This document shows, one piece after another, positions 8,215 to 17,857 of a stretch of 36,145 nucleotides of DNA. Below the pieces are notes generated by a model. The model ran no database searches, was not told the origin of the DNA, and was given only the letters and a program-made list of their open reading frames with translations. The first letter of the stretch is position 1; each line of letters starts with the position of its first letter. The DNA comes from Akkermansia muciniphila (lineage in GTDB: Bacteria > Verrucomicrobiota > Verrucomicrobiia > Limisphaerales > SIBE01), in assembly GCA_945861765.1 (NCBI GenBank), contig CAMAWP010000027.1, forward strand, positions 1 through 36,145. Direction: 5' to 3'. The position numbers were made by a program, and so were the translations under genes.

Positions 8215-8655
8215 ATGAGCGAGAACGAAATCAGTAAAGTGATCGTGGAAGCCGCCATCGAAGTGCATCGAGAGTTGGGCGGCCCAGGCCTGGTGGAAGA
8301 CGTTTATGAGGAAGCGCTGGAGGAAGAACTCCGCTTGCGAGGCGTGTTGGTGGAGCGACAATTGCCGGTTCGCATCGTGTACAAGGGTAAAGTGCTCCGC
8401 AAACCGTTGCGCCTGGACATGAAGGTGGAGAAACTGGTGCTGGTGGATAACAAGGCGGTGACGGAATGGAACGTAATCTTTGAATCGCAAATGCTGACCT
8501 ATCTCCGACTGACAGGGTTGAAGCTCGGTTTAGTAATCAACTCCGGTGAGCGAATCGTGACTGCGGGCATTCGCCGCGTGGTCAACGGTTTGCCCGAAGA
8601 AGGATTCAGTTTTAACGCAAGGACGCAGAGACGCAAAGCCGCGGGGAACGGCTGA
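8215..8655 (+). CDS. GxxExxY family protein
   Basis: A 146-residue protein with the family signature G-LVE-DVY at about residues 24-31 (GPGLVEDVYEEAL), then ELRLRGVLVERQLPVRIVYKG, VLVDNKAVTEWN and LTYLRLTGLKLGLVINS, which match the PD-(D/E)XK-like GxxExxY family (PF13366). Typical members are about 125-140 residues, and their function is unknown; a nuclease-like fold is predicted. The last residues (NARTQRRK) are encoded by a copy of the flanking repeat at 8611-8638, and an inverted copy ends 20 nt before the ATG, so the gene looks like a repeat-bounded cassette inserted between bshB1 and bshA. It is probably not part of bacillithiol synthesis. Confidence 0.85.
   Translation: MSENEISKVIVEAAIEVHRELGGPGLVEDVYEEALEEELRLRGVLVERQLPVRIVYKGKVLRKPLRLDMKVEKLVLVDNKAVTEWNVIFESQMLTYLRLTGLKLGLVINSGERIVTAGIRRVVNGLPEEGFSFNARTQRRKAAGNG
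8611..8638 (+). repeat. Repeat copy forming the end of the GxxExxY gene
   Basis: A forward copy (TTTAACGCAAGGACGCAGAG followed by ACGCAAAG) of the repeat family found at 8055-8081 and, inverted, at 8167-8195. Together with the inverted copy upstream of the ATG it brackets the GxxExxY gene. Confidence 0.6.
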
Positions 8656-8701
8656 TGACAAAAGCGATTGCCCAATCTCTGGAAGACGCAACGGCTCAAG
8701 A

Positions 8702-9820
8702 ATGAAAATTGGCATCACCTGTTACCCGACCGTGGGTGGGAGTGGCGTCCTTGCCTCTGCCCTGGGCGATGAACTGGCGCGTCGTGGACACGAAGTGCAT
8801 TTCATCAGCTACGAACGGCCGTTCCGTTTGCCGGCGAACGCGCCGCGGATTCATTTTCATCCAGTGGTGATTAATGATTACGACCTGTTCAAATACCCCG
8901 ATTACACGCTGCCACTGTCGGTAAAAATGTCAGAAGTCAGCCGCGACCATCAACTGGACGTACTGCATGTCCACTACGCCGTGCCGCATGCGACGGCTGC
9001 CATCCTCGCGCGCTCGATGCTCCCACCAGAACATCAGCCGCGCGTCGTGACCACACTCCATGGCACGGACACCACACTGCTCGGGCGCGACGCCGGCTAC
9101 GGGCCGGCCATCCATCATGCGCTCACCTGCTCCGACGCGGTCACGGCAGTTTCGTCTTTCCTCAGAAGCGAAACCCAACGGTTGTTGCATTTCGAAGGGC
9201 CGATCGAGGTCATCCACAATTTCTTTGATCCGCGCCCGCCGCAACGTTCGCGAGAAGAAGTGCGCCAAGAACTGGGATTGAACGAACGCGAGGCGATGGT
9301 GCTGCATGCTTCCAACCTCCGCCCGTTGAAGCGTATCGATCTGTTGCTCGAAACGGCCGCGCGCATTCGTCCTGCCGGCTCGTTCAAGCTCGTGATCCTC
9401 GCCGGCGGAAGCTTCGAGCCCTTCGTCGATCAAGTGCGCCGCTTGGGACTTGAGAGTCGTGTGATCGTGCGCGAGAAGGTCAGCGAGATCGAAGACTATC
9501 TGCTGGCCGCTGACCTGGGATTGGTCACGTCGGAAACCGAAAGCTTTTGCCTGAGCATTCTGGAAGCAATGTGCTTCGCCTGCCCGAGTGTCGCTAGGCG
9601 TGTCGGCGGCATTCCCGAAGTCATCGAGGATGGCGTGAGCGGATTGCTCGTCCCCTCTGATGATGCCGAGGGGCTCGCCCGCGCCGTGGAAAGCTTGATT
9701 CAGGACCCGTCGCGGCGGGCTGCGCTGGGGCGCGCAGCGCAGCACCGCGCGCGAGAACGGTTTTCCGCCGAGGCCATCGTGCCGCGCTACGAAGCCCTTT
9801 ACCGCTCTGTGATGAAGTAG
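8702..9820 (+). CDS. bshA: N-acetyl-alpha-D-glucosaminyl L-malate synthase BshA
   Basis: A 372-residue GT4 glycosyltransferase with two Rossmann domains. The N-terminus MKIGITCYPTVGGSGVLASALG is diagnostic of BshA (C-YPT-GGSGV...LG). It is followed by HVHYAVPHA, HGTDTTLLGRDAGY at about residues 119-132, SDAVTAVSSFLRSET, the donor-domain start HASNLRPLKRIDLLLE, and the E-x7-E motif E280-E288 (ETESFCLSILEAM). It transfers GlcNAc from UDP-GlcNAc to L-malate, the first step of bacillithiol synthesis. Length is normal for the family. It lies 46 nt after the GxxExxY gene and about 780 nt after bshB1 on the same strand. Confidence 0.9.
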   Translation: MKIGITCYPTVGGSGVLASALGDELARRGHEVHFISYERPFRLPANAPRIHFHPVVINDYDLFKYPDYTLPLSVKMSEVSRDHQLDVLHVHYAVPHATAAILARSMLPPEHQPRVVTTLHGTDTTLLGRDAGYGPAIHHALTCSDAVTAVSSFLRSETQRLLHFEGPIEVIHNFFDPRPPQRSREEVRQELGLNEREAMVLHASNLRPLKRIDLLLETAARIRPAGSFKLVILAGGSFEPFVDQVRRLGLESRVIVREKVSEIEDYLLAADLGLVTSETESFCLSILEAMCFACPSVARRVGGIPEVIEDGVSGLLVPSDDAEGLARAVESLIQDPSRRAALGRAAQHRARERFSAEAIVPRYEALYRSVMK

Positions 9821-9977
9821 CTGCGCGCCGAAAAACCCTTTGCTCAACTACCGGACGATCGGCGAGGTCTGGGACTGGCCCCGAACCGCACGGCGATGGA
9901 TCCGGAACGTCGCCCGATCCGCAGTGAACTGATCCTGTTCTTCGGCGCAGGGCGGGACTCGTGGACCAGAGCTCCGT

Positions 9978-10577
9978 TCACTTCCTGGATTCCAATTGGG
10001 CCTCGAGTTCAGCGATGCGTTGCTTGAGCGGAGCGACAGCGATTTCCACCTCAGCCTGGGTGTAACGCGGCGTGATGTATTTGGGGCAGTTCCAGTCGAA
10101 CGCGATCACATCAATGAGGAACAGGCGCTCGACGCTGCTGCGCAACTCGGGCTTGGGCGTGAGTTGGTCGGCCAGTTCCCGATATTCGCGCGCGTCGAGG
10201 ACGCGGATGTGACCGAGAAGTTTGAGCCGCTCCTTGCGAGGGTAGTCCATGAAGAACAACGCGACACGGTCGCTGACGGAGAGATTGCCGGTGGAGATGA
10301 TCTGCCTGTTCCCGCCGAAGTCGGCGAACCCAAGCTGGTTTGGTCCGAGCACTTTCAGAAAGCCCGGCGGCCCGCCACGATGCTGGACGTAAGGCCAGCC
10401 GTCCTCCGTGACAGTGGCCATGTAGAAACTGTCGCGGGCAGTGAGGAAATCGCTTTCATCTGCGGTGAGGGTGTCAGTTTCCGGCGCGGGTGGGAGCTTG
10501 GCCGTGCGGCCGTAGTAATGCGCCTGCGCGGCGCGCACGGACGGTGTGAAGGTGGTGGCTAGAAACTTAATTGCCAT
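9978..10577 (-). CDS. Pyridoxamine 5'-phosphate oxidase-fold flavin protein
   Basis: 199 residues from the ATG at 10577 (MAIKFLATTFTPSVRAAQAHY); the open frame extends to 10658 but family members start with this TFTPSVRAAQ motif. The split-barrel core is visible as SDFLTARDSFYMATVTEDGWPYVQHRGGPPGFLKVLGPNQLGFADFGGNRQ (about residues 43-92, read in pieces), then GNLSVSDRVALFFMDYPRKERLKLLGHIRV. The family binds FMN or F420 and its general-stress subgroup has unproven substrates. The C-terminus has a short helical tail (QRIAELEAQLES). It is convergent with bshA; 157 nt separate them with no clear feature. Confidence 0.75.
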   Translation of the reverse strand: MAIKFLATTFTPSVRAAQAHYYGRTAKLPPAPETDTLTADESDFLTARDSFYMATVTEDGWPYVQHRGGPPGFLKVLGPNQLGFADFGGNRQIISTGNLSVSDRVALFFMDYPRKERLKLLGHIRVLDAREYRELADQLTPKPELRSSVERLFLIDVIAFDWNCPKYITPRYTQAEVEIAVAPLKQRIAELEAQLESRK

Positions 10578-10779
10578 GGCGTAAGCGTGCCGAATGTTCG
10601 CGACGAACTCAAGCCTGCCCGCCAAAGCTGACATGGTCGTCGGCGTCCAGACGTCCATGATCGTTTGCAGATCAGCGCGCGCGGGGCTGAGTGGTCTCGC
10701 CTGCGCGGCGGAAGTTGGGTGAGGAGAGGAGCAGTGGCGGTATTCATGATGAATGGAAGATGGGGGTCGAAGTATTGGG

Positions 10780-12303
<1,524 letters not shown>

Positions 12304-12322
12304 AACCTTTGCCTGATGAGTT

Positions 12323-13030
12323 CTACGGCGTGACCTTCTTGGCGAGCGCCTTCTTGGCGATGCGGGTGACGAGGAGAGTCACAACGATGGTGGCGAGCAG
12401 CCCGATTCCGTAGAGCACCCATTCGCTGGTGGTGCGGGTCTGTTCGCCCGACGCGGCTTTGGCCAGCGAGCCGAGATACACATACATCACTGTGCCGGGC
12501 ATCATGCCGATCCACGATGCGAGCATGTAGTGACCGAGCTTCACGCGTGTGAGGCCGAATGCATAATTCAACAGCGTGAAAGCAAACACCGGCGAGAGCC
12601 GCGTCAGTCCGACAATTTTCCAACCCTCCTTCGCGACAGCCCGGTCAATCGCGGCGAAACGTTCATTGCCTTGAATCTTGCGGGCGATGGCGTCGCGGGC
12701 GAGATGTCGGCCCACAAGAAACGCGCAGGTCGCTCCCAGCGTGGCAGCGATGGACACATAGATTGAACCCCACACCACGCCGAACACCGCGCCAGCGCCG
12801 AGCGTCAATACTGAGCCGGGAACGAACAGAACAGTCGCCAAAATGTAAATCGCGATAAAGACGACCGCGCCCCACGGTCCAAGCTGGCCGACCCAATCAA
12901 GCGATTGCTTGAGCAGATCCTGCACATGGAAATATTTGGCGGCGACGATGAACCCGATGGCCGCGCCGAGGTAGAGCAGCCACTTGCGTGCGGAGCCGGA
13001 TCTGGTTGCGATGCTTTTCGAGCCACTCAT
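12323..13030 (-). CDS. TVP38/TMEM64 (DedA-like) family membrane protein
   Basis: 235 residues with about five or six hydrophobic segments. The SNARE-associated/VTT domain signatures are seen: GPWGAVVFIAIYILATVLFVPG, LTLGAGAVFG..WGSIYVSIAATLGATCAFLVGRHLARD and the re-entrant motif LTRLSPVFAFTLLNYAFGLT, then ASWIGMMPGTVMYVYLGSLA. Members act in membrane lipid transport or scrambling in other systems; the bacterial role is not settled. The start ATG at 13030 gives a short basic N-terminus before the first helix. It is the first gene of a two-gene unit with the FAD oxidoreductase. Confidence 0.88.
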   Translation of the reverse strand: MSGSKSIATRSGSARKWLLYLGAAIGFIVAAKYFHVQDLLKQSLDWVGQLGPWGAVVFIAIYILATVLFVPGSVLTLGAGAVFGVVWGSIYVSIAATLGATCAFLVGRHLARDAIARKIQGNERFAAIDRAVAKEGWKIVGLTRLSPVFAFTLLNYAFGLTRVKLGHYMLASWIGMMPGTVMYVYLGSLAKAASGEQTRTTSEWVLYGIGLLATIVVTLLVTRIAKKALAKKVTP

Positions 13031-13072
13031 GACAGCGATACCAGTGTGGGAGTTGATGGAAAGTTGGCGAGC

Positions 13073-13294
13073 TTAGAACCGCGACATGCCACTGTCGGCG
13101 ACGCGAGGGGGAAAGTCCGAAGTCCGAGTGGCGAAGTGAACCATTCGCCAATCGGTTTCCAGCTCGCGGATGGCAGCGAGACAGGCGTCGAGCGTGACGT
13201 AGGACGTGCGGACGGCTTTGAAGGTGTAGTCCTTGAGCGCCTCGTCGATGTAGTGAACCCGGTGGGATGAAAGGATTGCCTTGGGGAAAGTCTT
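13073..13294 (-). pseudogene. Decayed gene fragment, family not recognised
   Basis: The minus-strand frame from 13294 to the TAA at 13075-13073 encodes 73 residues with strong GC-rich third positions and protein-like composition (HYIDEALKDYTFKAVRTSYV, then TLDACLAAIRELETDWRMVH). It has no usable ATG, GTG or TTG before a late internal Met and is preceded directly by an in-frame TAA within a T6A4 run at about 13293-13302. It looks like the C-terminus of a gene whose front was lost. Real but divergent coding through a start codon not recognised here is the alternative. Confidence 0.35.
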
Positions 13295-13346
13295 TTAAAA
13301 AACCTTCGCCGAAATCGCGTCACAATGCTGTCGGCATGCAGGAGAA

Positions 13347-14549
13347 TCAGGATTTGGTGATCTTCCAAAGATGACCGTCGCTTCGAAAATAAATCGCGCC
13401 CGAGCCAATCGAAGGCGTTCCGATGATCGATTCACCAAGATCGAGTTCGCTGACGATCTCGCCCTCCGCCTTGGATGGGTCCACCACCTGGACTAGTCCC
13501 TTTTCATTGACGAAATAAAGGTGTTTGCCCGCTGCCAGCGGCGTCGCGCTGAAAGGGCCTTTCAGCCGAATCTGCCAAAGACGATTGCCGTTGGCAGTGT
13601 CGCCACAGGTCAGCACCCCCGCGTCGTTCAGAGTAAAAATGCGCTCGCCGAGGACCAGTGGACTGGCGGTCGCCGGACGCAATTGAGCGGCGCGCCAAAG
13701 CTGTTTGGGTGGGTGTCCATCGGCGGTGATTTGAAGCGCGGTGATGCCATGCGACGGAACGAACAGAGTGTCTCCACGCAACGCGCTCGACGGGATCGTG
13801 TCTGCGCCCTCGGAATAGTTCCAAATGACCTTGCCGGACGCCGGATCAATGGCACTGACCCCACCAGCCGACTGCAAGGCCACGATTTGCTTCCCGTTGC
13901 TACCTCGCAGCAACAGCGGTGAAGTCCAGTTCACACGTTTCGGACGCTCGATTTTCCAACGGTTGATCCCAGTCCCCACATCGATGCCAACGACAAACGC
14001 TTCGCCGTCGGTCTCCACCTGGGCAACCAGAGTGCCTTCGGCGACGACCGGGGACGACGACAGCCCGAGGCTATTGCTCGCATTCGGATAATCGCGCATC
14101 AAGCCTCGGAGCCAGAGCAGATTGCCATCAAGGTCCAGGCAAATCAGGTCGCTGGAGGAAAAAACGGCGAAGATGCGCTCGCCGTCACTCGCGGGTGTCG
14201 GCGCGGCAACGCTGATCTTCTCGTGGCAAGTGGTGCGACCCGTCGCCCAAAACTGACGTTCCCAGCGCTTCGTGCCGTCTTCCGCGTTGAAGCAAACCAC
14301 ATGCAAACGGTCCTGGCGAGCGCCGCTCGAACTCGTCACGAAAATGCGATTGCCCACAATAATTGGACTCGACAAGCCGCGTCCGGGCAGTGGAATTTTC
14401 CACGCAACACTTCTCTTGGCGTCGAGCACAGTCGGCATGCCTGCCTCATCGGAAACGCCAGCGCCCTGGGGGCCGCGGAACTGTCGCCAATCACCGGCGC
14501 TCGCCGTGAGTGTGGCGAGGCAGCAGAGGAAAAATAGAATGCGGTTCAT
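13347..14549 (-). CDS. Secreted PQQ-like beta-propeller repeat protein
   Basis: 400 residues with a signal peptide (MNRILFFLCCLATLTASAG) and the N-terminal motif DWRQFRGPQGAGVSDE typical of PQQ-binding-like propeller proteins in Verrucomicrobia and Planctomycetes. Repeating blades are visible, each with a variant of G.I.A.D..TG...W: CFNAEDGTKRWERQF, CLDLDGNLLWLRG, GIDVGTGINRWKIE, AIDPASGKVIWNY, CGDTANGNRLWQIRL. It is probably a periplasmic scaffold; no dehydrogenase catalytic residues or haem motif are seen, so enzyme activity should not be assumed. Its ATG overlaps the stop of the upstream gene (ATGA at 14546-14549), so the two are translated together. Confidence 0.85.
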   Translation of the reverse strand: MNRILFFLCCLATLTASAGDWRQFRGPQGAGVSDEAGMPTVLDAKRSVAWKIPLPGRGLSSPIIVGNRIFVTSSSGARQDRLHVVCFNAEDGTKRWERQFWATGRTTCHEKISVAAPTPASDGERIFAVFSSSDLICLDLDGNLLWLRGLMRDYPNASNSLGLSSSPVVAEGTLVAQVETDGEAFVVGIDVGTGINRWKIERPKRVNWTSPLLLRGSNGKQIVALQSAGGVSAIDPASGKVIWNYSEGADTIPSSALRGDTLFVPSHGITALQITADGHPPKQLWRAAQLRPATASPLVLGERIFTLNDAGVLTCGDTANGNRLWQIRLKGPFSATPLAAGKHLYFVNEKGLVQVVDPSKAEGEIVSELDLGESIIGTPSIGSGAIYFRSDGHLWKITKS

Positions 14550-15766
14550 CGGTTTGCTTCAGTTCTCGGGGTGCGAGTTGGAGTGGTGTTACTGCTCGAC
14601 TGAATTGGCGTTCCCAGCGCATCACAGACGCGGAGCTGAAAGTCCCAGTCACCCGCCCAATCTTCGGTCTGCTCGTTTTGACAGACCTTCACGAGAATCA
14701 CGTTGCGGCCGGGTTGAAGCTGTCCGCTCATGCGGTATTGATCCATGGCTTTGTTGCGATGGTACTCATCCTGGCCGAAGAGGAACTTGCCGTTGAGCCA
14801 CACCTTCCAGGCGTTTTGAGAACCGAGCCGTAGTTCCACCGACTGCAACTTGTCAGCATAAAACTCGGTCCAGGCATAGGCGGCGACACCTTTCAGCGCC
14901 GTGAACGGCTTGTTCATGCTTACCACTCCACGTTCGTCCGTTGTGACAAAATTCTGCCAACGCACCCGGCCCGATTTACCTTCGTATTCAGCCTCCAGAT
15001 CGATCTTCTGCTCCGGCGGATAAATAGCGGCGAATCCTTTGCGGCCGGTGCTGTCGAAAGGCCCGATGATTCTCCATTGATTGACAAAGCCAAAAAGTTT
15101 CAGCAAATCCACCGTCTGCCCCTGAGTGCGGAGTTGCTTCGTGATGCCGTCGATCTGATCCACATCGCGGGCGAAAGTAAGCGACTGATGAAAGAGCAAT
15201 ACGGCGCGAGGCTTGTCCCCGCCCGCGAGCGACTGCTCGGCTTGCCGGATGATTTTCTGCACGGCATCGCGACGCAACTCTGGTCCGGGATCGTTTACCA
15301 TCCCGGTGAGCAAAGTGTCTGCGGCGGCAGGATCGACCCGAGCAATCAGATCGAACGCCAGCCGGCGGGCGCGCGGATCATGCCGGGTATCCAGAAGAAA
15401 CTGTCGCAGCTTCGTCAGCGGCAATTTGCTGCCCGCGTTCAGCTCGCGATCCGCGATCGTCTCCACTGCGGATCGGAACCAGTTCGCCGCTATGTCATTC
15501 GCCCCATCCATCGCGGCGAGGACAATGGGCAGGCTCGGCGCATCACTGGCCGCCAGTTTGCGCCACGCCCGAGCGGCCTCGACATTCCCGCCCCCCTCCA
15601 ATTCCACCGCGCGGATGGCACGGATCGGCTCAGTGAGTTCGCGGGAAGCGTGGACGCCGTGAGCGCTGGTCAGCACGCACCCGAGAAGGACCCCTAATTT
15701 GAGATTTACTTGGATTTGCCGTCGGAACGAAGCGTGATGGTAATTGATAGGAAGTTCGTTTTTCAA
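14546..15766 (-). CDS. Secreted HEAT-like repeat protein with C-terminal carbohydrate-binding-like domain
   Basis: The frame is open back to a GTG at 15883, but only a start at TTG 15766 (MKNELPINYHHASFRRQI...) places a hydrophobic signal segment (NLKLGVLLGCVLTSAHGVHA) near the N-terminus; ATG 15859 is the other option. The first half has alpha-helical repeat character (AARAWRKLAASDAPSLPIVL, PRARRLAFDLIARVDPAAADTLL, GPELRRDAVQKIIRQAE), and the second half a jelly-roll-like domain beginning WRIIGPFD, with ELRLGSQNAWKVWLNGK and LQPGRNVILVKVCQNE. Such proteins are common beside PQQ propellers in Verrucomicrobia; function unknown. It lies 120 nt downstream of the metalloprotease flagellin on the same strand. 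Confidence 0.7.
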   Translation of the reverse strand: MKNELPINYHHASFRRQIQVNLKLGVLLGCVLTSAHGVHASRELTEPIRAIRAVELEGGGNVEAARAWRKLAASDAPSLPIVLAAMDGANDIAANWFRSAVETIADRELNAGSKLPLTKLRQFLLDTRHDPRARRLAFDLIARVDPAAADTLLTGMVNDPGPELRRDAVQKIIRQAEQSLAGGDKPRAVLLFHQSLTFARDVDQIDGITKQLRTQGQTVDLLKLFGFVNQWRIIGPFDSTGRKGFAAIYPPEQKIDLEAEYEGKSGRVRWQNFVTTDERGVVSMNKPFTALKGVAAYAWTEFYADKLQSVELRLGSQNAWKVWLNGKFLFGQDEYHRNKAMDQYRMSGQLQPGRNVILVKVCQNEQTEDWAGDWDFQLRVCDALGTPIQSSSNTTPTRTPRTEANR

Positions 15767-15885
15767 GTCGGACGAAACACTAGTTGTCCATCGGCGTTGG
15801 CACAAGAAAAATGGCTCACTGAATCCTGCGTCGCATGAGAATCTCGTCAAGCGATCCATGAGGGAGAGTTGCGGCGATCCCACCT

Positions 15886-17358
15886 TCAGCCCAAGAGGCG
15901 CAGGACCGAATTGGGAAGAAGATTTGCCTGTGCCAGCATGGTTGTACCAGATTGAACGAGGATACTGCTGCGCGCAAATTGTGTGCTTTCCTCCGCGACA
16001 TCCACGTCTTTGATCCGGCTGCTTGACTGAACTATGTTTTCTTTTTCGGTTTGCAATTGGTCATTGATCGAAGTGACCCGCGTTAGATTTGCTCCCACCA
16101 CCGCGCGAAGGTTGGCAACCTGCTGAATCGTTCCTGTAATGGAGCCTAGATTGGACATGCCCAAACCTTGCCGCGGGCCGCTCCCGGTTCCAGGACCGCT
16201 ATACGGATCCGCCTCGGTATAATCGACTGAGTATCCCATGTCCTGGAGGAAACCTACGGAGACTTTGCTTAGTGGGTATGGAGTGCCCGGGGCGTCGAGG
16301 AAGCCCGTCATCACCTCGTTACCAAAGACGTCATCTTCCGGGTGAACTCGCTCCGTCCCGACACCTCCACCGTCTTCAAGAGCGAAGCTCACGCTCGTAG
16401 TTCCGAAGATCTGATTCGCCTGAGCCACACCGTTTGTTCCCGTGTAGAAAAGGCCGCCGTCCGTTACATTGTTTGGGCCGGCAGTGTTATTCCACAAAGT
16501 CCCGATACCCAGTACGTGCCCCAATTCGTGCAGGTAAACAGCAAACAAGGAGCCGTTCGCTTCCATGCTACTTAAATCGGCGGCGTCGATAGTGATGGTT
16601 CCTTTTGAGGTCGTCGAATCCCCGGAGCCGCCTGCGCGATAGTTGTCGGCTGAACCGGTGGCCAACGCGCCATTGACACCGTCCACGTTGATGGTCTGAA
16701 CATTGATCAATAGATCGTCGATCGCAACGCCGCCAACAGTTGCGGCGCTCAAATCAGCAGTAACGATGCTCTGCCATCGGTTCTTCGCCGCATAAAGAGT
16801 GTTCTTTTGGTCCTCTGTCAGGTTGTCATCGAGGAATTTCAGCTCAATTGTGAAATTGCCGTTGCCACCTCCTACGGCATTGGCGAGATTCGCACCCGCC
16901 AGACTGAACGTGCCTCCTTGCCCATCGACAACGGGCGTCAATGTTTTCTGCGCAAATAGGTTTACACCATTGAATTTGACATCGAGTGTGTCGTTAATGA
17001 AATCATTCAGCTTGGTAAACTCCATCTGGTAATTGCTGACATCAGAGGCGGTCTTAGTTGTGTCTCGGGAAAGCACTGAAATCTCACTCATCCGGTCGAG
17101 GGCTTTCGTGACTTTCTGCAAGAAGCCATCTTGAGTTTGCATGTAGGAAATCAGATTGGATGCATTCTGGAGGCTGGCATCAATCCGGTGCGTCAGCGCA
17201 TCAAGCTTGATCGACTGAGCAAGGCCGGCCGCATCATCGTCCGGGGATACGATCTTGGAACCAGACGAAAGTCGCTGCAATGACTTCGCCAGTTTCCTGC
17301 TCGAATCCGCCAACAGCCTCATGGAGCTGTTAGCCGACAAGTTGTTACCGATGATCAT
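15886..17358 (-). CDS. Flagellin with an embedded zinc metalloprotease domain (flagellinolysin-like)
   Basis: 490 residues from ATG 17358; the frame upstream to 17424 is not flagellin-like. Residues 1-140 are a flagellin D0/D1 N-terminus (SSGSKIVSPDDDAAGLAQSI, QTQDGFLQKVTKALDRMSEI, FNGVNLFAQ) and about 400-490 the matching C-terminus (SRIKDVDVAEESTQFAR, GTTMLAQANL, LRLLG). The surface-exposed region between, about 165-385, is a metzincin-type protease: HELGH at 277-281 in HExxHxxGxG, a distal histidine H339 in ERVHPEDD, and a Met-turn M350 (VMTGF), followed by PLSKVSVGFLQDMGYSVDY. From memory, leishmanolysin (M8) has the same pattern, with the third His and Met-turn also 11 residues apart. 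The protein should assemble into a filament displaying protease. It lacks the conserved promoter/leader of the tandem flagellins. A 7-bp inverted repeat (17416-17422/17429-17435) lies in its leader. Confidence 0.9.
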   Translation of the reverse strand: MIIGNNLSANSSMRLLADSSRKLAKSLQRLSSGSKIVSPDDDAAGLAQSIKLDALTHRIDASLQNASNLISYMQTQDGFLQKVTKALDRMSEISVLSRDTTKTASDVSNYQMEFTKLNDFINDTLDVKFNGVNLFAQKTLTPVVDGQGGTFSLAGANLANAVGGGNGNFTIELKFLDDNLTEDQKNTLYAAKNRWQSIVTADLSAATVGGVAIDDLLINVQTINVDGVNGALATGSADNYRAGGSGDSTTSKGTITIDAADLSSMEANGSLFAVYLHELGHVLGIGTLWNNTAGPNNVTDGGLFYTGTNGVAQANQIFGTTSVSFALEDGGGVGTERVHPEDDVFGNEVMTGFLDAPGTPYPLSKVSVGFLQDMGYSVDYTEADPYSGPGTGSGPRQGLGMSNLGSITGTIQQVANLRAVVGANLTRVTSINDQLQTEKENIVQSSSRIKDVDVAEESTQFARSSILVQSGTTMLAQANLLPNSVLRLLG

Positions 17359-17783
17359 GGCTCTATGGTGCCTACTTCTCTTCCGGACTTTTCGTGCCCG
17401 AAAAAACTCCACACACCATTCCAATCTGGGAATGGCGAGATAACCACACTTCTCAGTCCAGTCAAACCGCTGTTAATATGCGGAATGCTGGCTTTTGAAT
17501 GGGTCAGCGCAGGGGGGACCGAGATGTTGAGGCAGCTATTGATAAAGCATAGGACAATTCCGTTTGTCTTCGTGGTTCACATCCATGTGACGCAATGTCG
17601 TCCGAGCATCCGCCAGCCCGACACTTCGGGCTCGCTCGACAATCTTCCTGACTCCTATAATCGGCTTGATTCGCTTGAACTTGAGGAAAATCTTCTTGCT
17701 CGACCCCGTTCGCGCGGTCCAACGAAACCGGGGAGGCGCCACTGCGATTGAATTAAGCTCCGATTTCAGAGGGCCTTTTTCAT

Positions 17784-17857
17784 ACTCTTACTCCTAATCG
17801 TAATCTTCTCGGTGTGAGTTTCTTGGAGAATAAGAGTAGGATTAGGATTGCGAGTAG
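17784..17857. repeat. Imperfect inverted repeat of 'GAGTAGGATTAGGATT' type
   Basis: The left arm (about 17784-17810, ACTCTTACTCCTAATCGTAA...) and right arm (about 17826-17857, GAGAATAAGAGTAGGATTAG...) are near reverse complements around a 15-nt loop. It lies downstream of no gene on the plus strand and far upstream of the minus-strand flagellin. It may be a dispersed genomic repeat; function unknown. Confidence 0.5.

Noticed and set aside
13293-13302. T6A4 run as a programmed -1 frameshift joining a PQQ-gene tail frame to the 73-codon fragment
   Set aside because: The run does not form an X-XXY-YYZ heptamer in the upstream frame, and that upstream frame starts only with a TTG inside the PQQ gene.
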